Position numbers and translations under genes: made by a program. From an uncultured Methylococcaceae bacterium (lineage in GTDB: Bacteria > Pseudomonadota > Gammaproteobacteria > Methylococcales > Methylomonadaceae), in contig CAIXDX010000118.1 of assembly GCA_903918335.1 (NCBI GenBank), forward strand, positions 1-32,373: 32,373 nucleotides of DNA. Direction: 5' to 3'. Below, piece by piece: positions 9,450-17,202 of the stretch; the first letter of the stretch is position 1; each line of letters begins with the position of its first letter. The notes under the pieces are model-generated. The model saw only the letters and a list, made by a program, of their open reading frames with translations. It ran no database searches and was not told the origin of the DNA.

Positions 9450-10502
9450 ATGAAAATACTTGTGACCGGCGCGGCTGGTTTTATTGGCTCATTCGTCGTC
9501 AAACAACTATTGTCCAGAGGAGATGAAATCGTAGGACTTGATAATATCAGTGATTATTATGATATTAATATTAAATTAGGCCGTCTTAAACAAGCAGGGA
9601 TTCGCGAAGAAAGTCTCAATTGGTTTAAATTTATACACAGCGAACTACACCCCGACTATCGCTTTATCCGTATGAACCTTGAAGACAAACAAGCATTACA
9701 AATGTTGTTTGCTAACGAGAAGTTTGACCGCGTTTGTCACCTAGCCGCTCAAGCCGGTGTCAGATACTCTATTGATTATCCCGATGCTTATGTAAAAAGT
9801 AATGTCGAAGGCTTTTTAAATATATTAGAAGCATGCCGGTGGCACAACATTGAGCATCTTGTGTATGCTAGCTCCAGTAGTATTTATGGCTTAAACTCGA
9901 AAGTGCCTTTTTCTGAGCACCATTCCATTGCCCATCCCGTCAGTCTCTATGCAGCCACCAAAAAAAGCAACGAGCTCATGGCGCATGCTTATAGTCATCT
10001 TTATCACATTCCGACTACTGGCTTACGTTTCTTTACTGTGTATGGTCCTTGGGGCAGACCGGATATGTCACCGTTTTTATTTGCAGATGCCATCTTAAAT
10101 GAGAAACCCATTAAGGTTTTCAATAACGGAGATATGTTACGAGACTTTACCTATATCGATGACATTACAGAAGGCGTAGTAAGGTGTATTGATAAAATAG
10201 CAGCCCCCTGCCCAACTTGGAATGCAGAAAACCCAGACCCTAGTATCTCATCAGCACCCTATCGACTTTTTAATATCGGCAACTCAACACCCATAAAACT
10301 GATGGACTTTATAGAAGGTATTGAAAAGGCCTGCGGTAAAGAAGCGACAAAAAACTATTTACCGATGCAACCCGGTGATGTGTACCAAACCAATGCGGAT
10401 ACACAGGACTTAGAAACCTATATTGGTTATAAACCAACCACCAGCATCGCCACCGGCATTAAAAAAACCATCACATGGTTTAAAGATTACTATCAGCTTT
10501 AA
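9450..10502 (+). CDS. NAD-dependent epimerase, probably UDP-glucuronate 4-epimerase
   Basis: Extended short-chain dehydrogenase/reductase that most likely interconverts UDP-glucuronate and UDP-galacturonate. It shows the NAD-binding GAAGFIGSF, the catalytic Ser/Thr region YASSSSIYG, the catalytic Tyr-Lys in SLYAATKKSNE, and the substrate motif RFFTVYGPWGRPDM, which is characteristic of the CapI/LpsL-type uronate epimerases. The 350 residues fit that group. It lies 11 nt downstream of ugd, whose product is its expected substrate. Its stop codon overlaps the stop of the convergent ASCH gene, so there is no room for a terminator between them. A UDP-glucose 4-epimerase is less likely given the context. 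Confidence 0.88.
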   Translation: MKILVTGAAGFIGSFVVKQLLSRGDEIVGLDNISDYYDINIKLGRLKQAGIREESLNWFKFIHSELHPDYRFIRMNLEDKQALQMLFANEKFDRVCHLAAQAGVRYSIDYPDAYVKSNVEGFLNILEACRWHNIEHLVYASSSSIYGLNSKVPFSEHHSIAHPVSLYAATKKSNELMAHAYSHLYHIPTTGLRFFTVYGPWGRPDMSPFLFADAILNEKPIKVFNNGDMLRDFTYIDDITEGVVRCIDKIAAPCPTWNAENPDPSISSAPYRLFNIGNSTPIKLMDFIEGIEKACGKEATKNYLPMQPGDVYQTNADTQDLETYIGYKPTTSIATGIKKTITWFKDYYQL

Positions 10503-10846
10503 ACAACAAGCTGTTTAGCAAAACTATGCACCCATACTAAACTGTCTGGGTTCCATGTCATGCCCGTATGCATGCTTAAAATAATTTGCTTATACACTTC
10601 TAAATTGGGATATCCCTCTGCATGCGCGTGTTCATCCGTCATATCACCAATGCGTTGACGCGATAAATCAGTCACCACAAATGTTATTCCTTCTAACTCA
10701 AATGTTTCCTCAGGAAAACCATAGACACCATCACGACGCTGTTGAGTTTTAGTACCTGCCAAAGTAGCAGCCACTAATTTAGGATGTGTTACCAGGCGAT
10801 CAATCGAACACGTTCTTTCAGGATAAGTAGTCAAGAAATACTCCAA
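10499..10846 (-). CDS. ASCH-domain protein
   Basis: A small cytoplasmic protein of 115 residues that fits the ASCH/PUA-like fold, best recognised by the stretch VAATLAGTKTQQRRDGVYG, in which the Lys-Thr-x-x-x-Arg-Arg pattern is typical of the family. ASCH domains are thought to bind RNA or nucleosides, and some (YqfB type) hydrolyse acetylated cytidine; I cannot say which role applies here. The gene is monocistronic and convergent with the epimerase gene, overlapping it by 4 nt. Confidence 0.65.
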   Translation of the reverse strand: MEYFLTTYPERTCSIDRLVTHPKLVAATLAGTKTQQRRDGVYGFPEETFELEGITFVVTDLSRQRIGDMTDEHAHAEGYPNLEVYKQIILSMHTGMTWNPDSLVWVHSFAKQLVV

Positions 10847-10876
10847 CTAGAGAAATGAAAACATTATACACGAGGT

Positions 10877-10916
10877 TAAACTTTACTCACCCAAACCCAG
10901 TAAGACGTAAAGTTTA
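10877..10916. repeat. 10-bp inverted repeat in the ASCH/CBS-remnant gap
   Basis: TAAACTTTAC (10877-10886) and GTAAAGTTTA (10907-10916) form a perfect inverted repeat around a 20-nt spacer. It lies just beyond the stop codon of the decayed CBS fragment on the minus strand, so it may be the relic terminator of that gene, or an operator for the ASCH gene. There is no T-tract on either strand. Confidence 0.5.
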
Positions 10917-10932
10917 CGATGAATTTTGACAC

Positions 10933-11085
10933 TTAATATAATGTCAAAAGCACATCTGTTTTAGTCAATTCCCCAATAAGCTTCATATCTTTATTAACCA
11001 CTGGCAATCTCTCTGCCTTTGTTTGTGTAAATAAAATCAATGCATCCGTTAAAAGAGTATCTGCCTGTGATATTAAAAAGTACTT
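10933..11085 (-). pseudogene. Remnant of a CBS-domain protein
   Basis: The minus strand encodes about 50 residues that closely follow the second half of a CBS domain: LTDALILFTQTKAERLPVVN, then KLIGELTKTDVLLTLY and a stop. The LPVV and LTKTDVL segments are the family's usual ending. An in-frame TGA lies immediately upstream (11086-11088), and there is no start codon apart from an internal Met late in the fragment. The N-terminal half of any CBS pair is absent. This is best read as the surviving 3' end of a deleted gene. It fills most of the 300-bp gap 10847-11146. Confidence 0.7.
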
Positions 11086-11146
11086 TCATTAATTTCAAGT
11101 TAATATTTCAATATAAGGTCTATAAGTTATAAATTGAGGGTTAAAT

Positions 11147-12010
11147 ATGGTGTTGCCAGATAAGTTTTCTTTTGGGGTAATGCAAGATAATGAAGCAGAT
11201 CTACTAAACGACTGGGCAATAAAAGAGGGATGGAATCCTGGAGTATCTGATCAATTAGTTGCTAGAATTTACGATCCTGAGGCATTTATCGCGCTTCGTA
11301 TAAATGATCACCTTGTGGGTGGAGGCTCAATCATTTCTTATGGTGGCTTGTATGGTTTTATGGGGCTCTTTATCATGCATGAAGATTATAGAGGCAAAGG
11401 TTTAGGTGCTAAGTTATGGCACTATCGACGCGATAAATTATTGAGTCGATTGCAACCAAAAACGGCTATAGGTATGGATGGGGTATTTAATATGGCGCCT
11501 TTTTATACACGAGGGGGATTTGCTTTGTCTCATCGTGATCTTAGGTATGAAGGTATTGCGCAAGCTGGTGTTAAATCTTTCAATGTCACTCCATTAAATA
11601 GCATCAATTTTGATGTTTTAGATGCTTATGACCAGCAACACTTCCCAGTACCTAGGTCAGACTTTATTAAAGCATGGATAAATCAAGTCGGTGTCTTTGG
11701 GTATGCAGTACTTAAAAAAGATGTATTAGTGGGATATGGTGTTGCTAGACCTTGTCATGTAGGTTATAAAATAGGGCCCTTATTCGCTGATTCTGCCGAT
11801 ATTGCAGATAATATTTTATCGAGCTTATTGTCAGAAATTAAAGGTGAGTTAGTTCAAATTGATATTCCAGAACCTAATGTAAACGCTATAAAACTAGCGC
11901 AAAAATATCGTTTAGTTGAGTCCTTTGGTTGTGCACGCATGTACTTAGGCAATATTAATGCAGAACCTTTACAAAATATTTATAGTGTAACTTCATATGA
12001 ATTCGGCTAA
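11147..12010 (+). CDS. GNAT family N-acetyltransferase, two-part
   Basis: Predicted acetyl-CoA-dependent transferase. The N-terminal GNAT domain (about residues 1-135) has the acetyl-CoA motif with HEDYRGKGLGAKLW, preceded by strand residues GGSIISYGG and followed by YTRGGF. The C-terminal half (about 145-280) resembles the second domain found in YitH/HolE-like two-domain acetyltransferases, including GYGVARPC and IGPLFADS. The start ATG has a good GAGGG Shine-Dalgarno sequence. The substrate is unknown. It stands alone between the CBS remnant and the LuxR-type regulator. Confidence 0.82.
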   Translation: MVLPDKFSFGVMQDNEADLLNDWAIKEGWNPGVSDQLVARIYDPEAFIALRINDHLVGGGSIISYGGLYGFMGLFIMHEDYRGKGLGAKLWHYRRDKLLSRLQPKTAIGMDGVFNMAPFYTRGGFALSHRDLRYEGIAQAGVKSFNVTPLNSINFDVLDAYDQQHFPVPRSDFIKAWINQVGVFGYAVLKKDVLVGYGVARPCHVGYKIGPLFADSADIADNILSSLLSEIKGELVQIDIPEPNVNAIKLAQKYRLVESFGCARMYLGNINAEPLQNIYSVTSYEFG

Positions 12011-12031
12011 TAACTGATATTTTATATTATG

Positions 12032-12040
12032 AATCCATAA
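12032..12040. repeat. Extra copy of the AATCCATAA element
   Basis: AATCCATAA occurs here and again at 12082-12090 as part of the inverted repeat that reaches the start of the next gene. A third, weaker-spaced site of the same motif suggests a binding site rather than chance, though the region is AT-rich. Confidence 0.35.
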
Positions 12041-12077
12041 ACATTAAAATTATAAATATGCTACCTAGATAACTATT

Positions 12078-12134
12078 TTTTAATCCATAAAAAACCATTA
12101 GAATAACAATAAAATAGTAACCTATGGATTAAAA
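12078..12134 (+). promoter_or_regulatory. 12-bp inverted repeat covering the RBS of the LuxR-type gene
   Basis: TTTTAATCCATA (12078-12089) and TATGGATTAAAA (12123-12134) are perfectly complementary, with a 33-nt spacer. The right arm contains the GGA ribosome-binding site and the A of the ATG start. In RNA this would hide the ribosome-binding site; in DNA it would be a two-arm operator. Either way it is well placed for autoregulation. Confidence 0.5.
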
Positions 12135-13240
12135 TGTCACACAAACCAAAGTTAGAATCCCTTATTGCCCTGCTCTATGAGTCTGTTCTTGAACCATCAC
12201 TTATGAAAGAAGCATTAGGCCTGTGTAGCGACTATACAAGCTCTAATGATGCAATGATTATGACTTTTGATAAGAAAACTGACTTACCTATTAATGCGAT
12301 ACTATCTGAAAAATCAACCTCTTTTGAAGCTATTGATGCTTATGTAAATCATTACATTAGAATCGACCCCAGAACCTACATTAATAAAGCGAGACTTAAG
12401 GAATGGCGTTGTTGTCACGAAATTAATGACCAACATTTTGTCAATCATAACGAGTTTTATCAAGATTATTTATTGCCATCAAATGCAAGATATTTAGCTG
12501 TTACACGTGTCTATGAGGACGCTCAACAATATACTTTACATGCATTATTACGAAATGTCGGTCAAAATCATTTTGATAATTCAAATATTACAGCAGCCAA
12601 TCGTTTTTTTGATCATTTACAAAGAACATTACGCTTACATAAACAAACAGAATCTCTACAACAAAAAATCGATTTAGGTGCTATTGCTATAGATAATTTA
12701 CCTTTGTCTATGATCATAGTGAATAGTAAATGCCAGATTTTACATTTAAATAGGCTGGCTGAAATTTTACTAAATACAAAACAATCAGGCTTGCATTGTG
12801 TCATGAAAAATTTAGTCGCATCGCACCCTAAGGATAGACATAATCTTTCAAATCTTATTATTAATGCTGCAATGCATAATGGTCAAGGTGGACAAATGCA
12901 ACTTAATACCCTGACACCCAGACATATATTTGTAACACCTATCTCTGCGAAATCAACGGTGGCTAATAACTGGCAGACACCATTAGCATTGGTATTAATT
13001 AATAATCATAACCAATTTAATCAATTAGAGTTTATTAAAAACTTTTATTCCTTAACGCCTACTGAATTACGCTTAGTTGAAGCACTAATAAACGGTAAAT
13101 CAATCGAGAACTATAGACAAGAAGTAGGGGTTACTATTAATACCGTAAGAACCCAACTTAGTTCTATATTTAAAAAAACAAATACTTCCAGGCAGGGTGA
13201 ACTGATAGCACTTTTAAAATCTATCCCTTCATACCTATAA
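12134..13240 (+). CDS. LuxR-type HTH transcription regulator
   Basis: Predicted DNA-binding regulator of 368 residues. The C-terminal 60 residues form a LuxR/GerE helix-turn-helix: FYSLTPTELRLVEALINGKS leads into the helices with VTINTVRTQLSSIFKKTNTS. A PAS-like segment lies at about residues 187-235 (LPLSMIIVNSKCQILHLN). The N-terminal 170 residues are an unrecognised sensory region with an alpha/beta look; there is no receiver domain and no obvious acyl-homoserine-lactone-binding domain. The ATG is preceded by GGA with 5-nt spacing, inside an inverted repeat. It could control the divergent permease set or the downstream CDPS run, but this is inference from proximity. Confidence 0.8.
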   Translation: MSHKPKLESLIALLYESVLEPSLMKEALGLCSDYTSSNDAMIMTFDKKTDLPINAILSEKSTSFEAIDAYVNHYIRIDPRTYINKARLKEWRCCHEINDQHFVNHNEFYQDYLLPSNARYLAVTRVYEDAQQYTLHALLRNVGQNHFDNSNITAANRFFDHLQRTLRLHKQTESLQQKIDLGAIAIDNLPLSMIIVNSKCQILHLNRLAEILLNTKQSGLHCVMKNLVASHPKDRHNLSNLIINAAMHNGQGGQMQLNTLTPRHIFVTPISAKSTVANNWQTPLALVLINNHNQFNQLEFIKNFYSLTPTELRLVEALINGKSIENYRQEVGVTINTVRTQLSSIFKKTNTSRQGELIALLKSIPSYL

Positions 13241-13341
13241 AAATTTATTAAATTTCATCATTCAAACAGATGATGTGACATCAACATGATTATCTTAGTA
13301 TTCATATAACTTTTGATCATAAAGCTATATTGAATGCAAAA

Positions 13342-14037
13342 ATGCCAGAAACTACAATATCCGAGCAAATAAAAATTTCAATAATTGATAGTAACCCAAT
13401 AAGTAGATTAAGTTTTCATAAACAACTGGAGCTCTTCGGGTATCAAATTGATAATTATGAAAAGGTGGAATTAGTAGAAAACATATCATCTTCACCATTA
13501 AGTGATATTTATATTTTTAAAAATATTCAACTCGCCCACAATAACTTAACAATACTTCATGAACTCAGCATTAAATTTAAGAAAGGTATAATTTTTCTTG
13601 CGGATGCACCTAGATATGAAGATAAAATTTATGCAATAGAACAATGTGCAGATATTTATTTATGTTCATCAGTGGATAATTTTGAGCTTAATGCTTACAT
13701 CAAAAGTCTTTATAGACGCTTAAATCCAATTCAAAATTCATATTGGAAATTCGATACTAAAAACAAAGCATTGATATCTAAAAATAATAGTAGCTTATAT
13801 CTCACTAAAAATGATTTTGTTGTTCTAAAATTACTAATTAATCCATCCAATTCGATAATATCTAGAGAAGAAATTGCTCAATCTTTAAAAATTTCAAATA
13901 AATTTTATCAACTCCAACTCAACACGATCATAAGTAGAATACGTAATAAATTAGAGTATTTCGATACAAGACTTACTATACAAACAGTAAGAGAAATCGG
14001 CTATGTTTATAAAGGACCCAGAATTTTTATAGAATAA
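13342..14037 (+). CDS. OmpR-type winged-helix regulator with a degenerate receiver
   Basis: Two-domain regulator. The N-terminal half (to about residue 115) has receiver-like spacing, beginning ISIIDSNPISRLSFHKQL, but where a receiver has its phosphorylated Asp (pattern D-x-x-x-x-D) it reads SDIYIFKN, with Lys at the Asp position. The usual Lys near the end is replaced as well (DIYLCSSVD). The C-terminal half is a good winged-helix DNA-binding domain, with YLTKNDFVVLKLLI, then IISREEIAQSLK, and NTIISRIRNKLEY and TVREIGYVYKG. ATG 13342 is preferred over the upstream TTG at 13330. Strongly AT-rich. Activity is probably independent of phosphorylation. Confidence 0.78.
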   Translation: MPETTISEQIKISIIDSNPISRLSFHKQLELFGYQIDNYEKVELVENISSSPLSDIYIFKNIQLAHNNLTILHELSIKFKKGIIFLADAPRYEDKIYAIEQCADIYLCSSVDNFELNAYIKSLYRRLNPIQNSYWKFDTKNKALISKNNSSLYLTKNDFVVLKLLINPSNSIISREEIAQSLKISNKFYQLQLNTIISRIRNKLEYFDTRLTIQTVREIGYVYKGPRIFIE

Positions 14038-14049
14038 AAAATGCATATC

Positions 14050-14068
14050 GAGTATGAAATACTCTTTT
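14050..14068 (+). terminator. Small terminator after the winged-helix regulator
   Basis: GAGTAT (14050-14055) and ATACTC (14059-14064) form a 6-bp stem with a 3-nt loop, followed directly by TTTT. It begins 13 nt after the stop codon. The rest of the 208-bp gap to 14245 holds nothing I can name. Confidence 0.5.
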
Positions 14069-14245
14069 GTTCTATTTAAATTTAGAGCAAGCATTCATTA
14101 AATTAATTTATTCAAGAAGCCGCCGTTGTCATTTCAACTGTTTTCCAATCAGCTTCTGATGTTGGAATACCGCCAATACAGAAAAGAAAGCTAATTTTAA
14201 CAAAAAGTAGACGATATCCATGTATTGATTCTCATTCGGTTAAGC

Positions 14246-14563
14246 TTATAATTTAGAGGGCAAATCTTCAGATTCATCTTTAATAATAGTTTTAGTAGTG
14301 CTATCGCAAATAACTAACCAATTTTTATCTTGATCATTTATCTCGTATTGGTAATGAAAAACATTGTTATCGTTATAAACATTAAAAGAAAATACTTTTC
14401 CTGGATGCGCAGCAATAGCTAATTTACGACATATCTCTTCTGCTGATTTATCTTTGGGTAAAGCATAAGGATCAACTTTTTTGGGTTCAGCCGATAAATT
14501 AATTAACGGCGTTACTAGACATATTAGAACTATTGTAATTCGCTGATATTTAGATAGTTTCAT
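14246..14563 (-). CDS. Small exported protein of unknown function
   Basis: A 105-residue protein with an N-terminal signal peptide: positive start (KLSKYQR), hydrophobic core TIVLICLVTPLINL and a likely cleavage after LSA, giving a mature part of about 80 residues. The mature part has two Cys (in EEICRKL and WLVICDS) that could form a disulfide in the periplasm. I do not recognise the family; the alternating strand pattern near FSFNVYNDNNVFHYQYEI suggests a small beta-rich fold. It is the last gene of the minus-strand permease-antiporter set, 21 nt after the antiporter, so it may be a periplasmic accessory to one of those transporters. Confidence 0.6.
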   Translation of the reverse strand: MKLSKYQRITIVLICLVTPLINLSAEPKKVDPYALPKDKSAEEICRKLAIAAHPGKVFSFNVYNDNNVFHYQYEINDQDKNWLVICDSTTKTIIKDESEDLPSKL

Positions 14564-14584
14564 TCATAACTCCTATATTCAAAT

Positions 14585-15625
14585 TTAAGGGATATTAAAA
14601 AAGGCAATACCGAGCATAAAATATATCCCTATCAGTTTTGGCCCAGAAACCCAACTGACTGACCCTAAATGTAAAATGTGATTGACTGCTGCCACCGATA
14701 ATATTATGGCAATCACTTCAAATTTAGAAAATAATAAATTCATATCCTGCCCTATTCCTAATCCCATAAAAACTAATAGTGGTGCGACTAATAGGCCAAT
14801 CTGGGTGCTGGATCCGAGAGTTAATGCTAAAGAAATATCGAATTTATTTTCTCGTGAAAATCTAACAGTGTTAATTAATTCTGAAACCATACCAATAGGT
14901 GCTAATAAAAATACGCCAGCAAATATTGGACTTAAACCTAAACGATCTGCCGTTGGTCCAATAGAATCGGTCATTATTTCGCTCATTATGGCTAATCCTA
15001 TACCCGCACCCACTAATTCAATCAGCGGTTTTGCCTTAAATGCATCAGTGGATTGATTGTTATCAGGTTTTATAAGTGATTTTTTATCATTTATATCAAT
15101 ATTAGTTAATGTAAAAATAACACTACTGATATAAATTAATAAAAGAATTATAGATATAGTTAAGCTTATTTCTGTATCTGATTCGACACTATGTTCAAAC
15201 ACAGCGGGAATTATTAAGCCAAAAGTTGTTAATAACAATAAACTACTATAGATGTGGGTGACACTACGATCATAATGCAATTTAGCTTTGTTTTTTATAC
15301 CGCCTGCCAAAATTGATAACCCCAAGCCAAATAATAGATTTCCAATGATGGCTCCAGTTATTGATGCCTTGACCATCTCTATTAGACCATTTTGAAGTGC
15401 AAAAAAACCTATAATTAAATCAGGTACAGTCCCCATTGTTGAATTTAACAAGCCACCTTTTGCAGAGCCTAAACAATGGCTCATTTCCTCCGTTGCATCA
15501 CCAATAAGCTGAGCAAGCGGAATAATGGCTAAAGATGACGCAATAAAAACTAGGAGTGGATTAACTTTTAATAAGTCCAAACCGATGCCCAAGGGAATAC
15601 ATATAAACAACCATTTAAAATTCAT
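14585..15625 (-). CDS. CAX-like Ca2+/cation antiporter (CaCA superfamily)
   Basis: Inner-membrane exchanger with about ten to eleven predicted helices in two inverted repeats. The first alpha repeat runs from ATEEMSHCLGSAKGGLLN at residues 44-61 through TMGTVPDLIIG, and the second is APIGMVSELINTVRFSRENK followed by LTLGSSTQIGLLV. Acidic residues that bind cation in the family are kept (Asp69 and the Glu of SEL), but the usual Gly-Asn before them is Gly-Thr in repeat 1 and Gly-Met in repeat 2, so ion choice may differ from normal Ca2+/H+ exchangers. ATG 15625 is preferred because GGAG sits 5 nt upstream; a GTG lies at 15631. It begins 12 nt after the permease gene. Confidence 0.78.
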   Translation of the reverse strand: MNFKWLFICIPLGIGLDLLKVNPLLVFIASSLAIIPLAQLIGDATEEMSHCLGSAKGGLLNSTMGTVPDLIIGFFALQNGLIEMVKASITGAIIGNLLFGLGLSILAGGIKNKAKLHYDRSVTHIYSSLLLLTTFGLIIPAVFEHSVESDTEISLTISIILLLIYISSVIFTLTNIDINDKKSLIKPDNNQSTDAFKAKPLIELVGAGIGLAIMSEIMTDSIGPTADRLGLSPIFAGVFLLAPIGMVSELINTVRFSRENKFDISLALTLGSSTQIGLLVAPLLVFMGLGIGQDMNLLFSKFEVIAIILSVAAVNHILHLGSVSWVSGPKLIGIYFMLGIAFFNIP

Positions 15626-15637
15626 AATCACTCCAAG

Positions 15638-16978
15638 TTAAGCTCTAATAATTCTTAATCGGAGCAAAAGGTAATAAATCAAACTCACAAGTACAAAACT
15701 AATATAGGGACCTACATCCAAATCATCAATCAATTGTGCAGCTACGCCGGTGTAAAGTGGATTAACTGAAAATAATGCCACTGAAATTGCTGAGACTAGA
15801 AACATAATAAAAAAACCTGTTGTAAAACCCTTTGGAGTGTATCTAGAATGTCTGCCATAAACAAACCAATGCACCAGTACAATAGCGGCCCATGGTGTAA
15901 CCCAATGGGCAAATAAAAATAAAAAATCTTCAAAGAATTCAACAAAAGACTGGCTTGCAAAAAGACTAATCACATAACCAATAACCGCTCCCAAAATGGC
16001 TGATGTGGGTCGTGAAAATTTGAATCCAAACGAAATTAATGTGTATGCAGCCGAATTATCATTCATTGCATTTGCAGGTATTGCTGTAAACCAAATGACC
16101 AACAATACAATAGGTGCATAGCTACCTGATAACTTTTGTAATCCCATCATTACACCCTCAGGCGTATGAGTAGCAAAAGCGGAGGCTGTCATGTAACCAA
16201 AAATGGCTAATATAGTTAAAGAAAGAAACAAGGCCATAAAAGTCAATAGAAACACTTTACTATGAGGCGTGCTATTAGGTAAATATCTTGTGTAATCAGA
16301 GGTACAAGTAGTCCATCCTAAGTTATAAGCACTTAATAGAATAAATGCAGATACCAGATTAGAAGAGCCAGTCGATGTTTCAAGTGCTGAAGGTAATCCC
16401 ACTTTATCAATAGAAACAAAGCCAATAATGATGAAGAATACCGCTAAAAGACTGCCGGTATATTTACCCGTAGTTTGAATGAGATGATGCCCATAAACAC
16501 CAATCACTAATTGCAATACAACTAATATAGCCAGGGCAAGCCACATAGGTACTGTAATATTATAGTGAGCTAATAAGACAACGAAAGCAGTAGCCGATAT
16601 GACATTATTAATAACATCCCAGCCAATTGCATTAAGCCAGTTTAAAAAAGCCGGCAACCTTTTCCCTGAAGCACCTAAAGCAAACCGACTAGCTTCAATT
16701 TGTGATAAGCCGGTTTTAGGTCCGATTACACTTGTTACTGCCGGTAATGCACTCCCAACCAAACTGCCGAATACAATAACAAACATAGCATCTACAAAGT
16801 CTAAACCCATCCCGGCAACCAACACGCCTATTAGCCAAGTAGCAATACCTGTATTACCCCCTAAAAACACCCAAAAAGGCTTTTCTATCGCTAATGTTTG
16901 CTCACTTTCTTGTACACCATCATTGATGAATGAATAATGAGTGTTTTCCATGGGAATATTTATACGCTTTAGCACCAT
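15638..16978 (-). CDS. NCS1-family permease (purine/cytosine permease-like)
   Basis: Inner-membrane transporter of 446 residues with about 12 hydrophobic segments. The N-terminal part (PFWVFLGGNTGIATWLIGVL) and the motif ALGASGKRLPAFLNWLNAIGWD are typical of the cytosine permease / nucleobase-cation-symport-1 family, which also includes the hydantoin carrier Mhp1 and allantoin carriers. The closest subfamily cannot be fixed here, so cytosine transport is not assured. It is the first gene of a minus-strand set with the CAX-like antiporter and the small exported protein, and is divergent from the cyclodipeptide synthase gene across 224 bp. That arrangement makes the cyclodipeptide, a cyclic amide like hydantoins, a possible substrate; this is inference. 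Confidence 0.85.
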   Translation of the reverse strand: MVLKRINIPMENTHYSFINDGVQESEQTLAIEKPFWVFLGGNTGIATWLIGVLVAGMGLDFVDAMFVIVFGSLVGSALPAVTSVIGPKTGLSQIEASRFALGASGKRLPAFLNWLNAIGWDVINNVISATAFVVLLAHYNITVPMWLALAILVVLQLVIGVYGHHLIQTTGKYTGSLLAVFFIIIGFVSIDKVGLPSALETSTGSSNLVSAFILLSAYNLGWTTCTSDYTRYLPNSTPHSKVFLLTFMALFLSLTILAIFGYMTASAFATHTPEGVMMGLQKLSGSYAPIVLLVIWFTAIPANAMNDNSAAYTLISFGFKFSRPTSAILGAVIGYVISLFASQSFVEFFEDFLFLFAHWVTPWAAIVLVHWFVYGRHSRYTPKGFTTGFFIMFLVSAISVALFSVNPLYTGVAAQLIDDLDVGPYISFVLVSLIYYLLLRLRIIRA

Positions 16979-17004
16979 TAACTCATAGCCACTTAAATTA
17001 ATTA

Positions 17005-17029
17005 CAAATAATCTTTATATTATTATTTG
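17005..17029. repeat. 8-bp inverted repeat in the permease/CDPS divergent promoter region
   Basis: CAAATAAT (17005-17012) and ATTATTTG (17022-17029) with a 9-nt spacer. It sits 27-51 bp upstream of the permease start, so it could be an operator. The region 16979-17202 is about 80 percent A/T, so chance is a real alternative. I cannot place a convincing promoter for the CDPS gene here. Confidence 0.35.
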
Positions 17030-17202
17030 CATAAACACTAAAAGTCTATTATTTTACTGGGTTTTTAGATGATATTAAATGATTTGAAATATTGTTTTTG
17101 TACCCTTACAAATAAAGCTAGATCTTAACAACATAATCATTCTGAAATATTCATATTTTTTATAACTTACAATAAATTAGTATTATATTTTTAATAGAAA
17201 TA

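Noticed and set aside
13272-13289. TGTGA followed by CATGA, resembling a CRP/FNR-type site, plus the palindrome GATGTGACATC, upstream of the winged-helix regulator
   Set aside because: Only one half-site matches the CRP consensus, and short palindromes are common in such AT-rich DNA. Not enough to call an operator.
14100-14235. Minus-strand peptide-coding stretches in the gap after the winged-helix regulator, including a 30-codon ATG frame with a hydrophobic run and a second frame ending SEADWKTVEMTTAAS
   Set aside because: Neither has a ribosome-binding site or a recognisable family, and the two are in different frames. It may be a decayed gene end but I cannot support it.
14682-15056. Plus-strand open frame inside the CAX-like antiporter gene, and a similar one at 16599-16937 inside the NCS1 permease gene
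   Set aside because: Antisense shadows of membrane-protein genes with no independent start signals or domain features.
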